Assembly: GCA_002007465.1 (NCBI GenBank)
Contig: LNAC01000103.1
Location: forward strand, 2,608,852 to 2,672,851
DNA from: Ailurus styani
Lineage: Eukaryota > Chordata > Mammalia > Carnivora > Ailuridae
Direction: 5' to 3'
DNA: 64,000 nucleotides
The notes under the pieces were generated by a model. That model was not told where the DNA came from, searched no databases, and was given only the letters and a program-made list of their open reading frames with translations. Both the position numbers and the translations under genes were made by a program. Shown here in pieces: positions 47,413 to 59,145 of the stretch (its first letter is position 1; each line of letters begins with the position of its first letter).

Positions 47413-47628
47413 GGGCGCCTCAGTTGGTTAAGCATCTGCCTTTGGCCCAGGTCATGATCCAGGGTCCTGGGATGGAGCCTCACATGCGGAATGGAGCCTT
47501 GCATTGGGCTCCCTGCTCAGCGTGGAGTCTGCTCCTCTCTCTCCCTCTGCCCCTCCCTCCTGCTTGTGCTCTTTCTGCCTTTCTCACTCTCTTTCAAATA
47601 AATAAATAATAAAAATCTTAAAAAAAAG
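47413..47628 (+). mobile_element. CAN-SINE, sense, older subfamily with rearranged middle
   Basis: The head is short of the GGGTGGCT piece (GGGCGCCTCAGTTGGTTAAG). The centre contains a small duplication (GGATGGAGCC and GGAATGGAGCC about 27 bases apart). Tail CAAATAAATAAATAATAAAA. Confidence 0.92.
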
Positions 47629-47943
47629 GAAAAAGGGTAAAATACTGAACTCAAGCCAGCTTTAAACTTACCTATTTTTAGATATATTTTTACCTTTAAT
47701 TCAATTTTCTGATCAGAGAACAATGTATGATTTCAATACTTTTGAATGTATTGACACTTGTTTTATGTGCAGTATGTGCTGTATTTTGCATGTTGTTTAA
47801 TGTGCCCTTAAAAAGAATAAGTATCCTCAACAATTATTTTCTCATTTTATTATTAAAAAATGTATTTTACAGTTGAAGGGTAGTGTTTCATAAGTATGTT
47901 ACTAATCATCATTAGGTTAAGATATTTGATAATGTCAAATCTT

Positions 47944-48120
47944 TTTTATTCCTTTTTTTGGGGTGGAGGAAGTTGTGGAGGGGCAGAAGGAGAGAGAGAA
48001 TCTTAGGCAGGCACACCTAGCATGGAGCCTGACTCGGGGTTTAATCTCATGACCCCAAGATCATGATCTGAGCCAAAATCAAGAGTAAGACGCTTAACTG
48101 ACTGTGTCAGCCAGGAGCCC
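47944..48120 (-). mobile_element. Old CAN-SINE, antisense, diverged
   Basis: GAGGGGCAGAAGGAGAGAGA, ATCTTAGGCAGGCACACCTA, CCAAAATCAAGAGTAAGACG and CAGCCAGGAGCCC. Same old subfamily as the outer SINE at 34719-35277. Confidence 0.88.
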
Positions 48121-51100
48121 TCATTTTTATTATTTTAATTGCTAGTTGTTTCTTCAGATATTACAATACAGATCCTTAATTTATTACTGTCTGTCTTAAA
48201 TATACCTACTCTGAAGGATTAAGTAATCAATCCCAATTATTCTGTGGTTTATATTTTTCCGATATTGACTTCAAAATCTGTGTATAACTACTAGCCCATA
48301 CTAGGTGAATGTGTTCAATAACCTAAAACTCAGTTGAAAGGAATCTCTTCTTAAGAAGTTAATTATGCTATTATCATCAGCTTTTTCTATACTCTGGGAA
48401 AACCTAGGTGAGGCTATTGACTTTTCCCAAGTCTGTGCCTTCTACAGCACAATGAGAGCAATGACCTATGTCCATAAAATCTTAATGAAGACAGTATTTT
48501 CTCAGATTTTAATTTCTTGAACTCTGGTTGTTACTGCGCTATTCAAGTGGTAGTACGTGACTTTTATTCAATAGCTGGTTTAATTTTCTGTCATAGTCAT
48601 ACAGAGAAAAAGAATGAACAGGTTTTGTTAAATATTGCCCAGCCTTAAGAGTTGCTTTTAAATCTTACTGACTTGTAGGTATGTTTCAGAGGAATCTTAT
48701 TTTGAGTTAAATTTTCTATGGCTCCAAAAGAAGTCTGTTTTCCTTTCAGTCTCCAAGGGAAGGATACCTGTCTTTACTTTCTTCAGTCCCTCAGTACCTC
48801 CTAAGGGAAGGGAAGAATTTCTAGTGTGACATTGAAATGTGATTCTTTTCTTAATGTAGAATGCCTTTTGTGTCAGTAAAGCCAAACTAGCAATCACTGT
48901 ATATGCAAATGTTTTATAGTTCTTTTGTTCCAAAAAGTAGGACTTGTTTTTGTTTAGTCACTTGATCTTAAAAGAATCTTCATGATAGTAGGGATTTCTT
49001 GTGGTAGGGATACTCCTTCCTAATAGGAATTTCTTTTTCTTTAAAAATCAGATGTTTTAGGACTACATTGCATTGAGAATAAATGTTTATCAAAGACAAA
49101 CTCACCAGTGTCAGAGAAAAAGGAACTAATAAATTGACAAGAATGAGCAAATGTGCCCCAGCTACTTATCCTCTGGTTCTCTGTAGGTATCCAGACTTCA
49201 TCCATGACTGTAACAGAGATCATATTATTTTATAGAAAAAGAGTATAGAAGTGATGGATGACCTATGTCTTAAACAAAACCTCTTTATTTTCAATTGGCA
49301 GCAGCATGAAATAGAAAAAAAATGGAGTTAGGATACATAGGCTATTCTAATGGGTCAGATTCTGTAGAAGTTCACTAATTACAATTATTGTAGATATTTT
49401 CTCTCTCTCAAATGTATCACTAAATATGGAGCCAAGCTGAGTTAATTGTCAGGTTTCCCTGTATGTCTTTAAATTGGAAAAGTTTATATTGGTAGAAGAT
49501 AAGAAAGAGGACAAAAACAAAACAAAACAAAACAAACATTAAATTTTCTCAGAGTTCCCTGTTTTCTTCCTTTCTCCCTAAAATATATTAGCTTGAAAAA
49601 GTTGACAGTCCATAATTTTTACACAAGTGCACCCTACAAAAACAGCTCAAAGTAGAAGTGAATCCCAACAATAGAAAGACTTGAGTATTTGGGAAATACT
49701 TAATTTGGGCAGTAGTAAGAGTAGAAAGAAAAGAAAAGAAAATGTGGCCAGCAAGTCTGGGCCAAGCTCTTCACATGTCCATACTGTAGGACATATGATC
49801 ACCTATAATAATGATAGAAATTGTTAATTACGGGGAAAAAAATCAAGTCAAAGTCTGTACGTGAGACCATGGTAGAGGTTGGATAAAAAGAGAATTACAG
49901 ACTTATCTTCAGAGACATACTGTACCCCGAAAACAATCTCACTCAAACTCTATAATATACTTCACGCCTTTCTTTATAAAAGCTACTCAATTTTGGAATA
50001 GATTATTTTTTACTACATTACGAATTCTTTTTTATCTTGAAAAATCATGAAACATTATTGGAAATAAATCCAGATATCAAGAATTAGCTGATTACCTGTG
50101 CCATTATTACCTCTGTGGCAAAAACCCAGATTCCTTTCACTAAGAGAACTGCAAAATAATGTAATGTAATGCCTAATGGAAAGGGAGGGTGGCACCCCCT
50201 AATCACAAATGATCTTATCATTAGACAGACAGACAGACACACACACACACACACACACGCACACATTCAGGGAAATGTGCAAAGTGACTTTGAGCTCAAG
50301 GTCTTAATGAAGCTTCCAAACACTGCAGGTTCCACAAGAGAATGAAGTTTAAAAATGTAATTGTATCACCCTGTTTATCCTATTCAGGGCGTTTCCCCAG
50401 CTCTTCAGTTGCTCTGAGGCCTTTAACCATCAACAGCTTATCAGCTACACAATTGCTGCTTTCCAGAGAGGTCTTCAAGAAGGCAAAATTCCCTTTCTTG
50501 GACCTTTTTATTCCTTTTTTAATAGTAACTCCATTTTTGTATCCTTTGAGGTATTATCTTCTAAATCATTAAATATGGCTTATCATTTTGATTCAATCTT
50601 CAAGGCTTTCAGTTCCATTCCATAGTTTTGTGGTGCCACAGCTAAACTCTTTCTTAATTTTTCCCACTTCCCAGACTAAGAGTGCCTTAGAGGTTTCCTC
50701 TGTCTTTGCACCCATTATGAAACATTTCTTTTCTTTTTCCTGGTTTTGATAGATTAGGCTCTGGAAAGTAGAAGAATGAGAAAACCACCATATTTGTGTG
50801 AGAATCTGTACAACTATAATCTCTGTGGCGAATCTTGTGGAATAGAATGAGTACTAAAATTACCATCAGGCAGTTGTTCCCCATTGGGAAGAAGCAAAAA
50901 AACATAACAGAAGAGTTTCCATAGAGTGGTGCCATCTTAAATACTGATGGGAAATGCATTACCAGAGTTGAAATGTGACTCAGAAGCAAGAAAATATCAA
51001 GTCTTTCTAGGTAACTAGTTGACTCAAGCACATTTTTTTCATTTAAAAAAATATTTAGCTTAGTAATATACTCTTTGTACCTACTGGGTAACAATCACTT

Positions 51101-51569
51101 TATAACAAACTGTAGAAATAAATTTTAAAATACATAATTCCTCTGAAGAAGTGAAAAGTCTCTGACTACTATAGTTAAGATTTGGTTCAAGTAGGAGAGA
51201 CAGAGGAAGAGAGAGAAAGCTGTGTCCAATTCTGCTATTCTTAGGTGCCTTTCATTTTATATTTATTCCACATAAAAAGTCATCGTTTGATTTACTTTTG
51301 AGATAGACAAAAAATTTGAAATCATCACTTTAATTTATTGGTGCCTTAAATAAATATTGTTTAGTACCTTATAAACAAATTATAAATCTAACAAAGTTGA
51401 ATATCATAAGAACCAGAACATTTAAATCAGAATTAATCTTCATTAATCAGTACATCTTCATAGGAAGTCAGACTGGATTGGAAAGGTGCTGGTTGACTAT
51501 AAATTTAAAATGAGACAAGAATTATGTAATTCCAAAGCAGGAGAGATGATTATAGAGACAATATTCATG
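48121..51569. other. Unassigned AT-rich DNA
   Basis: About 3.4 kb without a named repeat, except the microsatellite at 50223-50266 and an (AAAAC)n run at 49515-49536. The longest unmasked frame of the window, 135 codons on the minus strand (50687-51094), is here. It has no domain or splice context that I can see. Confidence 0.4.
50223..50266. repeat. (GACA)n(CA)n compound microsatellite
   Basis: Four AGAC units run directly into about 15 CA/GC-interrupted units. Confidence 0.95.
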
Positions 51570-51805
51570 ATGGTTAAGGATCTTGGAGTTAAGAGCAGGT
51601 TAGATGAGTTCAGATATTGACTCTGACACTCTCTACCTCTGTCACTTTGAGAAGATCATTTAACTGCTCAGTGATTCATTTTATTTACCTATACAATGAC
51701 GATTATAAGAGCACCTACCTACAAGGCTGTTACAGAGGTCAAAGCTGCTTAGACTAATTCTTCTTTCTTACTAAGTGCCAGGCAGCTAATGCTATCAAGT
51801 TATAA
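51570..51805 (+). mobile_element. MIR, sense
   Basis: Follows the MIR consensus along its length: TGGTTAAGGATCTTGGAGTT, GACTCTGACACTCTCTACCT, 'tgagaagatcatttaactgctcagtgattcatttt', GAGCACCTACCTACAAGGCT, and ACTAAGTGCCAGGCAGCTAA at the 3' end. Confidence 0.85.
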
Positions 51806-52807
51806 TATCCTGACACTTTCTTTTCTACAAAAGAAATGTTGTCACTCCAGAGACCATCATTATTGAGTACACCGGCCAGGAAATTTTTTCCTTAATAGTG
51901 TTGGAGACCTAGTGCTAACTTGGGGCTTCACAGCTCCATTTTACTAGCTTCACTTATTGCCATCTCATTCACTTCACAGTCTTCAGAGAAGCAAAAACAC
52001 AATAATTAGGTTTCGGTTAAGTAAGTTGCCTTACCATTTCAGTTCTACTTTTCCAAGATTTTTACCCAGGAGACTGTAAGGATGTTTTGGGTATTCTCAA
52101 AACTGTCAGTGTCAGATTTACATATAACAATTGCATTTACTCTCAAAGAATGCAACTAATGCCCTTTAAATTTGGATTTAAATGTGAACTGGGAAACCCT
52201 ACTCTCATTGATTGAAAGGTTTTGAATTATTTTTTCATTTCATAGAAAGGAATATATTACCTTGAAAATAAATAAACCTATGAGTGATTTTAGTCCTAAA
52301 ATTTTTGTTTGCATCACTGATTCTAAAGTATTATATTGATATATTTGAGGGGTTTATCAATTAAGTCTAAGATATACACAGGATGGAAGTTGGCATTTAT
52401 TAATCTTTTAATGGCCTGATCAATGTAACAAATGCTGCCTATTAATAACTAGATACATCCAGCATTGCACAATTTGTGTTGATGGCATCATTACGGCTAT
52501 TAACTATCAATGATTTTATTTACTCAAAGTATGTCCAGGGGACCATGGGAGAAATTTTATTATTGATTTGATATAATTCAATTATTTTTTAAAATGTCAA
52601 TATTTTGTATTCAATTTATAATTCCTGCAAATACATTTTCTGCACATAGTTACTATTGGTAACTTATTATCTGGGGCTTACTTGGTAATTTATGAACAAT
52701 AAAATAAGGTGTTGTTCTTGATATTTTCCTCCCATGATATAGTAAGTTCAAGATGAAGTAATCTAAGCCTGTGAATAAATCCTCAAATGATGAGTAGAAA
52801 TGAGACA
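51806..52807. other. Unassigned AT-rich DNA
   Basis: No feature recognised on either strand. Confidence 0.4.
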
Positions 52808-53135
52808 CAGTTGCCTCTGGAACAATGCAGGGGTTAGGGGTCCAGACCACAAGCAGTTGAAAATTCATATATAACTTTTGACTCCCCCAAAACCTAACTA
52901 CTCATCACCTACAGTTGACCAGAAGCCTTATGGTAGCATGAACAGTTAACACATACTTTTTTATATTCTATTTATTACATACTGTATTCTTACCATAACA
53001 GTTAAGCCAGAGGAAAAAAATGTTAAGAAAATCATGAGGTGAAAACACCTTTACAGTGTTCTGTATTTATTGAAAAAAAATCTGTGTGTAAGTGGCCCCA
53101 CTCAGTTCAAACACGTCCTGTTCAAGGGTCGGTTG
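52808..53135. mobile_element. MER2-type Tigger-derived DNA transposon
   Basis: Begins CAGTTGCCTCTGGAACAATG, with GGGGTTAGGGGTCCAGACCA, TAACTTTTGACTCCCCCAAA and CAGTTGACCAGAAGCCTTAT, and ends AGTTCAAACACGTCCTGTTC with a final AAGGGTCGGTTG. The ends are inverted repeats of each other (about 12 bp, diverged). Its order is the reverse complement of the copy at 14316-14632. Non-coding. Confidence 0.88.
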
Positions 53136-54134
53136 TACTCCACATTATGGTTTCATGGCCTCTTGTGCAGTCTCTCTATTGGACCCCACAAGGCACTGAG
53201 TTTCTACCATATCAGGCATATGTCATTTAATGTAATCTTCATATGAGTCTTAGGGACACTGAGACAAGCTATAGATGTGATGGAAAGAATTGGCACAACT
53301 ATAGACTACTTTTGATTCTTATCATTTATCATTTTAACTGTTTCCAATACATTTCATCATCACAACCTCTTAATTCGTTTACTTCAGTTCATTCATCATT
53401 CATAAATATCATTTGCATGCCTCATAAATTTAGCTTCTTGAATATGTATATTACTTTATCAATGAAAAAAAAGTCATACTCACATTCCTGAGAAAAATTT
53501 AAAGCAGTGTGTTTTGTTTTATGATGACATTAGTATTTCTGTAGAGTTTTTAATTTTCTCTAGGTAAAGTCACAGTAAAAAAACTTTACCATTTGTAACA
53601 TAAAATTTGTAATTTTAATATAAAATTTACACCTTAGAATTTTGGCTATGTAAAAAAAAATATTATGGACAACAGTCCACAAGGTTAACAAGTAACAATA
53701 ATTTCATTTCTTCGTTTTAGTTACTCGTTATCCTTACTTTTTAGGAATAGTTTGGAAATTAAAGAATGTAAGGAAGGAATGGAGTAAATTTTTTGTTGTA
53801 GCAGAGGAAAGAAAAATATGTGGTATAGATACTGAAAGTTCCCGGGAGGACTTCAGAAATGACCTAGTAACTCCATAGTCTCCCAGATAAAGGGTAATGA
53901 GACATCAGAACAGGTTTATCAGCCTCTCCATAAAGTCACTGTATTTTAATTTCCATCATCCTCATGCTATATAAATACCAGATTTTGCCTCTTAGGCAAA
54001 TTGCTAGTGCTCTATATTTAAGCCTTTTTGCTTTTCTCTTCTAGTCATTTCAAGATGTGGATATTTTAGATTTCCACACATGGAAAGCTTGAGGTTTCAT
54101 AAATGAAAGATATTTTCTTCTGATGGAATTTATT
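53136..54134. other. Unassigned AT-rich DNA
   Basis: No gene or clearly named repeat. A very weak MIR-like piece could lie near 53220-53270. Confidence 0.35.
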
Positions 54135-54325
54135 TATTTTTTTTATTTAAAAATATATTTACATATTTTAGAGACAGAGAGTGAGAGCCGGGGAAGAGAT
54201 AGAGGAAAAGAATCCCAAGCAGACTCCCTGCCCCAACCTAGGGCTCCATCTCGCAACCCTGAGATCATGACCTGAGCCGAAATTAAGATTTCGATGTTCA
54301 ACTGACTGAACCACCCAGGTGTCCC
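54135..54325 (-). mobile_element. Old CAN-SINE, antisense, diverged
   Basis: ATATTTTAGAGACAGAGAGT, ATCTCGCAACCCTGAGATCA, GACCTGAGCCGAAATTAAGA and GAACCACCCAGGTGTCCC. Flanked by an imperfect duplication GATGGAATTTATT/GATGAAATTTATT. Confidence 0.88.
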
Positions 54326-54397
54326 TGGATGAAATTTATTTTAGAAGTAATGTGTGCACAAGGAGGTTTAATCTTTGGATACCTTACCTCTGGTTTA

Positions 54398-54675
54398 TAT
54401 ATATATATATATACATATATATATACACGTATATATATATATATGTATATACATATATATNNNNNNNNNNNNNNNNNNNNNNNNNNNNNNNNNNNNNNNN
54501 NNNNNNNNNNNNNNNNNNNNNNNNNNNNNNNNNNNNNNNNNNNNNNNNNNNNNNNNNNNNNNNNNNNNNNNNNNNNNNNNNNNNNNNNNNNNNNNNNNNN
54601 NNNNNNNNNNNNNNNNNNNNNNNNNNNNNNNNNNNNNNNNNNNNNNNNNNNNNNNNNNNNNNNNNNNNNNNNNNN

Positions 54676-54724
<49 letters not shown>
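54398..54724. repeat. (TA)n(GA)n microsatellite with an assembly gap
   Basis: TA and TACA units run from 54398 into the gap and leave it as (AT)n, then (GA)n at about 54700-54724. The true repeat length is unknown. Confidence 0.93.
54461..54675. other. Assembly gap, 215 N
   Basis: A run of N bounded on both sides by TA repeat. Open frames that cross it are artefacts. Confidence 0.99.
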
Positions 54725-55227
54725 ACAGAAATATATTTCTGTAAATTTTCACAGAAAATTTTCTGGACAGATATCAAAGAAAAAAAGAAAAATATCATAG
54801 AGCCTAAATGTATTAGTAAGACCTTTAATAGAAAGAAAAGGAGAGAGATCAGAAACTTCTATGAAAGCTGAATGTTTATAACTTAAATATAATTGACATA
54901 CAATATCCTATTAGTTTCAGGTGTACATCATGATGATTCAATATTTTATACATTACAAAGTGACTCCACAATAAGAATAGTTACCATCTGTCACCATGCA
55001 GAGTTAATATAGTATTATTGACTATATTTCTTTAGCTGCGCATTACATCCCCGTGACTAACTTACTATATAGCTGGAAGTTTGTACCTCTTGTTCTCCTT
55101 CGCTTGCTTTACCCATCCCCCAGTCCATCCTGCTTGTGGTGACCAGCAGTTTGTTTTCTTGTATCTGTGATCTGTTTCCGTTTCTGGCTTTTTGTTCGTT
55201 TGTTTGCTTTTTTAGTTTTTTAAAAAA

Positions 55228-55422
55228 AATTTTTTTAATATTTTTTTTTATTTATTTACTTGACAGAGAGCGAGATCACAAGTAGGTAGAGAGGCAGGCA
55301 ATGAGGAGGGAGCAGGCTCCCTGTGAGCAGGGAGCCCGATGCGGGCCTTGATTCCAGGACGCTGAGATCATGACCTGAGCCGAAGACAGAGGCTTTAACC
55401 CACTGAGCCACCCAGGCGCCCC
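55228..55422 (-). mobile_element. CAN-SINE, antisense, inserted in the L1
   Basis: Full length with young-type ACAAGTAGGTAGAGAGGCAG and GAGCCACCCAGGCGCCCC. L1 sequence continues on both sides. Flanks are T-rich, so the duplication is hard to define. Confidence 0.95.
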
Positions 55423-56006
55423 GTTTTGGTTTTGTTTATTCATTTGTTTTGTTTTGTTTTGTTTAGATTCTACACATCTGTGAAATCATTAGGTGTTTAT
55501 CTTTCTCTGACTTATTTCAATTACCTAATACCTTCTGGATCCATTACTATTATTACAGATGATAAGATTCCATTCTTATGGATGATATATTTAATATATG
55601 AATATATTTAATATTTATATATAAATTATTTTTCCATTTTTCTACAGATGGACACTGAATTTTGCATATCTTGGCTATTAAAAATAAAGTTTCCATAAAC
55701 ATGGGGGTGCATATAGCTCCCTTGTTTGGTGTTCTTGTTTTTTTCAGATAGATAGCCAGAAGTGGAATTGTTGGATCATATGATAGTTCTATTTTTAACT
55801 TTTTGAGAATCCCCCCCCTCCCCTACTATTTTCCATAGTGGCTGCACCAATTTACAGTCCCACCAACAGTGTATGAGGGTCTCCTTTTCTCCACATTCTC
55901 AGCAACACTTGTTATTTTTTGACTTTTTGATAATAGCCAATCTGACAGGTGGGATGTGATAACTCATTATTGTTTTGATTTGCATTTCCCTCACAATTAG
56001 TGATAT

Positions 56007-56264
56007 TTAATATCTTTTCTTGTGCCTGTTGGCCATCTGTATGCCTTCTTTGGAAAATAAGTCCTCTGCCCATTTTTTAATTGGGTTATTTTTGTTTTGT
56101 TTTGTTTTGATACTCAGTTGTGTAATTTCTTTATGTATTTTGGATATCAACACCTTATCAGATGTATAATTTGCAAATATTTTCTCCCATGCAGTAGGTA
56201 TCCTTTTCATTTTGTTTAGGTTTCCTTTGCTGTGCAAAAGCTTTTTACTTTGATATAATCTCAT
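56007..56264 (-). pseudogene. L1 ORF2 reverse transcriptase C-terminal fragment
   Basis: An 85-codon open stretch whose product contains [20 protein letters not shown] and [20 protein letters not shown]. These are recognisable as the C-terminal part of L1 ORF2p, after the RT domain. It is only a surviving open piece of a dead element: stops and frameshifts lie on both sides. Its initiator Met is fortuitous. Confidence 0.9.
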
Positions 56265-56426
56265 TCATTCATCTTTGCTTTTATTGCCTTGGGGAGCAAT
56301 TACCCTTGAGGAGATTGACCCCCAAAAATACTGTTAATGCTAATGTCAAAGAGCTTACTACTATATTTTCTTCTAGGAGATTTATGACTTCAAGTTTTAT
56401 ATTCAAATCTTTAATCCATTTTTAAA

Positions 56427-56609
56427 AATATTTTATTTATTTATTTGATAGAAGGTGAGAGAGCACAAGCAAGGGGGAGGGGCAAAGGGAGAAGGAGAAG
56501 CAGACTCCTGATAAGCAGAGATTTTGATGTGTGACTTGATCCCAGGACCCTGAGATCATAACCTGAGCTGAAGGCAGACGCTTGACTGACTGAGTCACCC
56601 AGCTGCCCC
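56427..56609 (-). mobile_element. CAN-SINE, antisense, older subfamily, inserted in the L1
   Basis: The perfect 17-bp target-site duplication TTTAATCCATTTTTAAA lies at 56410-56426 and 56610-56626. The duplicated bases are L1 sequence, so the age order is certain. Body ACAAGCAAGGGGGAGGGGCA, head reversed GAGTCACCCAGCTGCCC. Confidence 0.97.
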
Positions 56610-57263
56610 TTTAATCCATTTTTAAATTTATTTTTGTATATAGTATAAAGTGGTGGTTCAGTTTCATTCTTTTTCACACAGCTGTGCAGTTTTCCCAGCA
56701 CTGTTGAACCATGCACAGACTATCTTTTCCCCATTATATATCCTTGCCTTGTCATAGATTAATTGAGCATATATGTGCAGGATTTTTTTCTGGGCTTTCT
56801 ATTCCATGCTGTTGACCTATGTGTTTGTTTTGTGCCAGTACCCTCCTGTTTTGAGTGCTATGTGTTATAGTATAGTTTGAAATCAGGAAATGTGGTACCT
56901 CTACCTTTGTTCTTTCTCAAGGTTGCTTAGGCTATTTTGGTCTTTTGTGGGTCTATACAAATTTTAGGATTCTTTTTTCTGGTTCTACAAAATACGCCAT
57001 TGGAATTTTCATAGGGATTGTGTTGAACCTATAGATTGTTTTGGGTAGTATGGGAATTTTAACAGTATTAATTCTTCTGATCCATATGCAGGGAATTTAT
57101 TTATCTATATGTGTTTTGGATCAGAGTTGAAAGAAAGATACATGGAAGCTTTCATTTAAATAGTAAATTATTTTGTTATAGATATATGATCACTAATGCG
57201 AAGTAGTTGTCTACAGATTTTTCTGTAAGGTACATAAATGGATGCGTGCAAGATTTTCTATTT

Positions 57264-57310
57264 GGGACAGTAAGGGGACAGTAAGGGGACAGTAAGGGGA
57301 CAGTAAGGGG
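57264..57310. repeat. 11-bp minisatellite, about 4 copies
   Basis: Perfect tandem copies of GGGGACAGTAA, the first lacking one G. The next bases are AAAAATG. Confidence 0.95.
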
Positions 57311-57439
57311 AAAAATGTTGCATTTAAGATTGTCAAGTGTCCTTTCAGTGACTTTTTATATCCTATTTTTGATTTAGCTTTTGGGGTTTTCTTGGCAAAG
57401 AAAAAGGCCAGATCAGCTTTTTTGTTGAAGGTAGACAGA

Positions 57440-57625
57440 AGGATGTAGATTCTTATGCTGGGTCTTACAAACTCTGTGACACTGGGAAAGTTACTTCAAC
57501 TCTCTGAGCCATAGCCTCCTCATCTGTTTAAATACAGATAAAGAGAATATATAGTAATGTGGGCTAGCTGTGATAAATGGACACAAAGATACAGCATGAT
57601 GTCAGTAATTAGTACTTAATACATT
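57440..57625 (+). mobile_element. MIR, sense
   Basis: GTAGATTCTTATGCTGGGTC, 'aactctgtgacactgggaaagttacttcaactctctgagcc', CCTCATCTGTTTAAATACAG and 'cagtaattagtacttaata' follow the MIR consensus in order. Confidence 0.85.
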
Positions 57626-57962
57626 TGGTCATATATAAAATCTGAGCACCATGTATGTATGTATTAACCAAACCTTGATTCCCACCCAGATGCTTATAGT
57701 CCTTCAAAAATGGTTTCAACATACATGATGTATAAAAGCATTTGTATTTATGGAAAAATATATCTTTGTATTGAAAGCTAAATATGCATATAGAATATAA
57801 TTATCATTGCCAGAAGCTGATTTAAGTATCTCAATTTAATTTTAATTTAGAGAATTTACCTGAGAGATGGCTTCTGAAGCATAATGCATTGATCTGATTA
57901 AATTCTGTTTGCATAAGATTAAACTTGACTGGCACTGGCATTAGCTGTTTTCACCTTTCTTT
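57626..57962. other. Unassigned AT-rich DNA
   Basis: Nothing recognised. Confidence 0.4.
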
Positions 57963-57976
57963 TCACTATCACTTTG

Positions 57977-58192
57977 TTTTTTGTTTTTTTGTTTTTTTTT
58001 TTTTAAAGATTTTATTTATTCATTTGACACAGAGAGAGAGATTACAAGTAGGCGGAGAGGCAGGCGGAGAGAGAGGAGGAAGCAGGCTCCCTGCGGAGCA
58101 GAGAGCCCGATGCGGGCCTCGATCCCAGGACCCTGGGATCATGACCTGAGCCGAAGGCAGCGGCTTTAACCCACTGAGCCACCCAGGCGCCC
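57977..58192 (-). mobile_element. CAN-SINE, antisense, very young
   Basis: Near-consensus full-length copy, with CpGs still intact (GGCGGAGAGGCAGGCGGAGA, GATGCGGGCCTCGATC) and a long pure T tail. A perfect 14-bp target-site duplication TCACTATCACTTTG lies at 57963-57976 and 58193-58206. It makes three overlapping open frames on both strands, none of them a gene. Confidence 0.98.
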
Positions 58193-58349
58193 TCACTATC
58201 ACTTTGAAAGAACTGTTTCCAGAGTGACATCAGTGTCCTCTCCTTTGTTTCTGGTCCAGATATCTGAAAGAAATATTTTACTGGTTTTAAAATATTTTAT
58301 TTATATTCTTTAAAAAGAAAGTGACTGCTTTTGTGAAAAAATAAACATT

Positions 58350-58580
58350 TTTATTTTATTTTTTTAGTTTCAAGTTTTTATTTAAATTCCAGTTAGTTAA
58401 CATGCAGTATTATATCAGTTTCAGATGTAGAATTTAGTGGTTCATCACTTACATAAAACACCCAGTGCTCATCACAACTGCCTACCTTAATAACCATCAC
58501 CCATCCAGCCCATCCTTCCATCCATCTCCCCTCTAGCAACCCTCAGTTTGTCCTCTATAGTCAAGAGTCTGTTTTATGGT
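58350..58580 (-). mobile_element. Carnivoran L1 3' UTR fragment, antisense
   Basis: TTTTTATTTAAATTCCAGTT, AGTTAACATGCAGTATTATA, ACCCAGTGCTCATCACAACT, TAGCAACCCTCAGTTTGTCC and TCAAGAGTCTGTTTTATGGT. Same older L1 lineage as 23495-23730. Confidence 0.9.
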
Positions 58581-58936
58581 ACCTATTCTAGATATAATAA
58601 CTTTTTGATAAAACCTAATTATGAAGCAGGTAAAATGTCCATTTTTATAGCACTAAGTAGTTAGGAGAGTATTGGACACAATATTTGCATTGTACATTCT
58701 CGTTGAAAATGAACATTCCCTGAAATGTTATGAAACAGTTATGTCATTTATTTAAAATTTCCTCAAATAAAGATTCATTTAAAATGATAGATCTTTAGCT
58801 GAATTCATTTTCATTATTTTAGATTCTCCATAAGAATTGTTTTTATATTAAGGAGAGCCCATTAAATATTTCACTAATTTTTATTTTTTCACAGGAATTT
58901 TCATGACTAATCTGTTAGATTAAAAAGAAAATTATT

Positions 58937-59130
58937 GGGCACCTGGGTGGCTCAGTGGGTTAAAGCCTCTGCCTTCGGCTCAGGTCATGATCTCAGGGTC
59001 CTGGGATCCAGCCCTGCATCAGGCTCTCTGCTCAGCGGGGAGCCTGCTTCCCCCTCTCCCTCTGCCTGCCTCTCTGCCTACTTGTGATCTCTCTCTCTGT
59101 CAAATAAATAAATAAAATCTTTAAGAAAAA
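58937..59130 (+). mobile_element. CAN-SINE, sense, young subfamily
   Basis: Full length, GGGCACCTGGGTGGCTCAGT to AAATAAATAAAATCTTTAAG plus A-run. The 15-bp target-site duplication AAAAAGAAAATTATT/AAAAAGAAAATTGTT (one mismatch) is at 58922-58936 and 59131-59145. Confidence 0.96.
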
Positions 59131-59145
59131 AAAAAGAAAATTGTT

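Larger units (their letters stand above)
54870..57110 (-). mobile_element. Old L1 (L1M), antisense, ORF2 3' part and 3' UTR, with two SINEs inside
   Basis: Low coordinates hold the 3' end (ATATAATTGACATACAATAT, TAGTTTCAGGTGTAC). Then comes the reverse complement of the ORF2 C-terminal half up to about 57110: CATAGTGGCTGCACCAATTT, TTACAGTCCCACCAACAGTG, TTCTCCACATTCTCAGCAAC, TATTCCATGCTGTTGACCTA. About 1.9 kb of L1 remain once the SINEs (55228-55422, 56427-56609) are removed. The element stops within ORF2, i.e. it is 5'-truncated as usual. Confidence 0.92.

Noticed and set aside
54298..54871. Several 120-180 codon frames on both strands
   Set aside because: They exist only because the N gap has no stops; the rest is Tyr-Ile from TA repeats.
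57264..57310. CRISPR-like direct repeats
   Set aside because: The units are directly tandem without spacers, and the DNA is mammalian.
57925..58230. Four overlapping frames rich in Arg, Gly and Pro
   Set aside because: All are translations of a young SINE, seen in the same way at other SINE copies.
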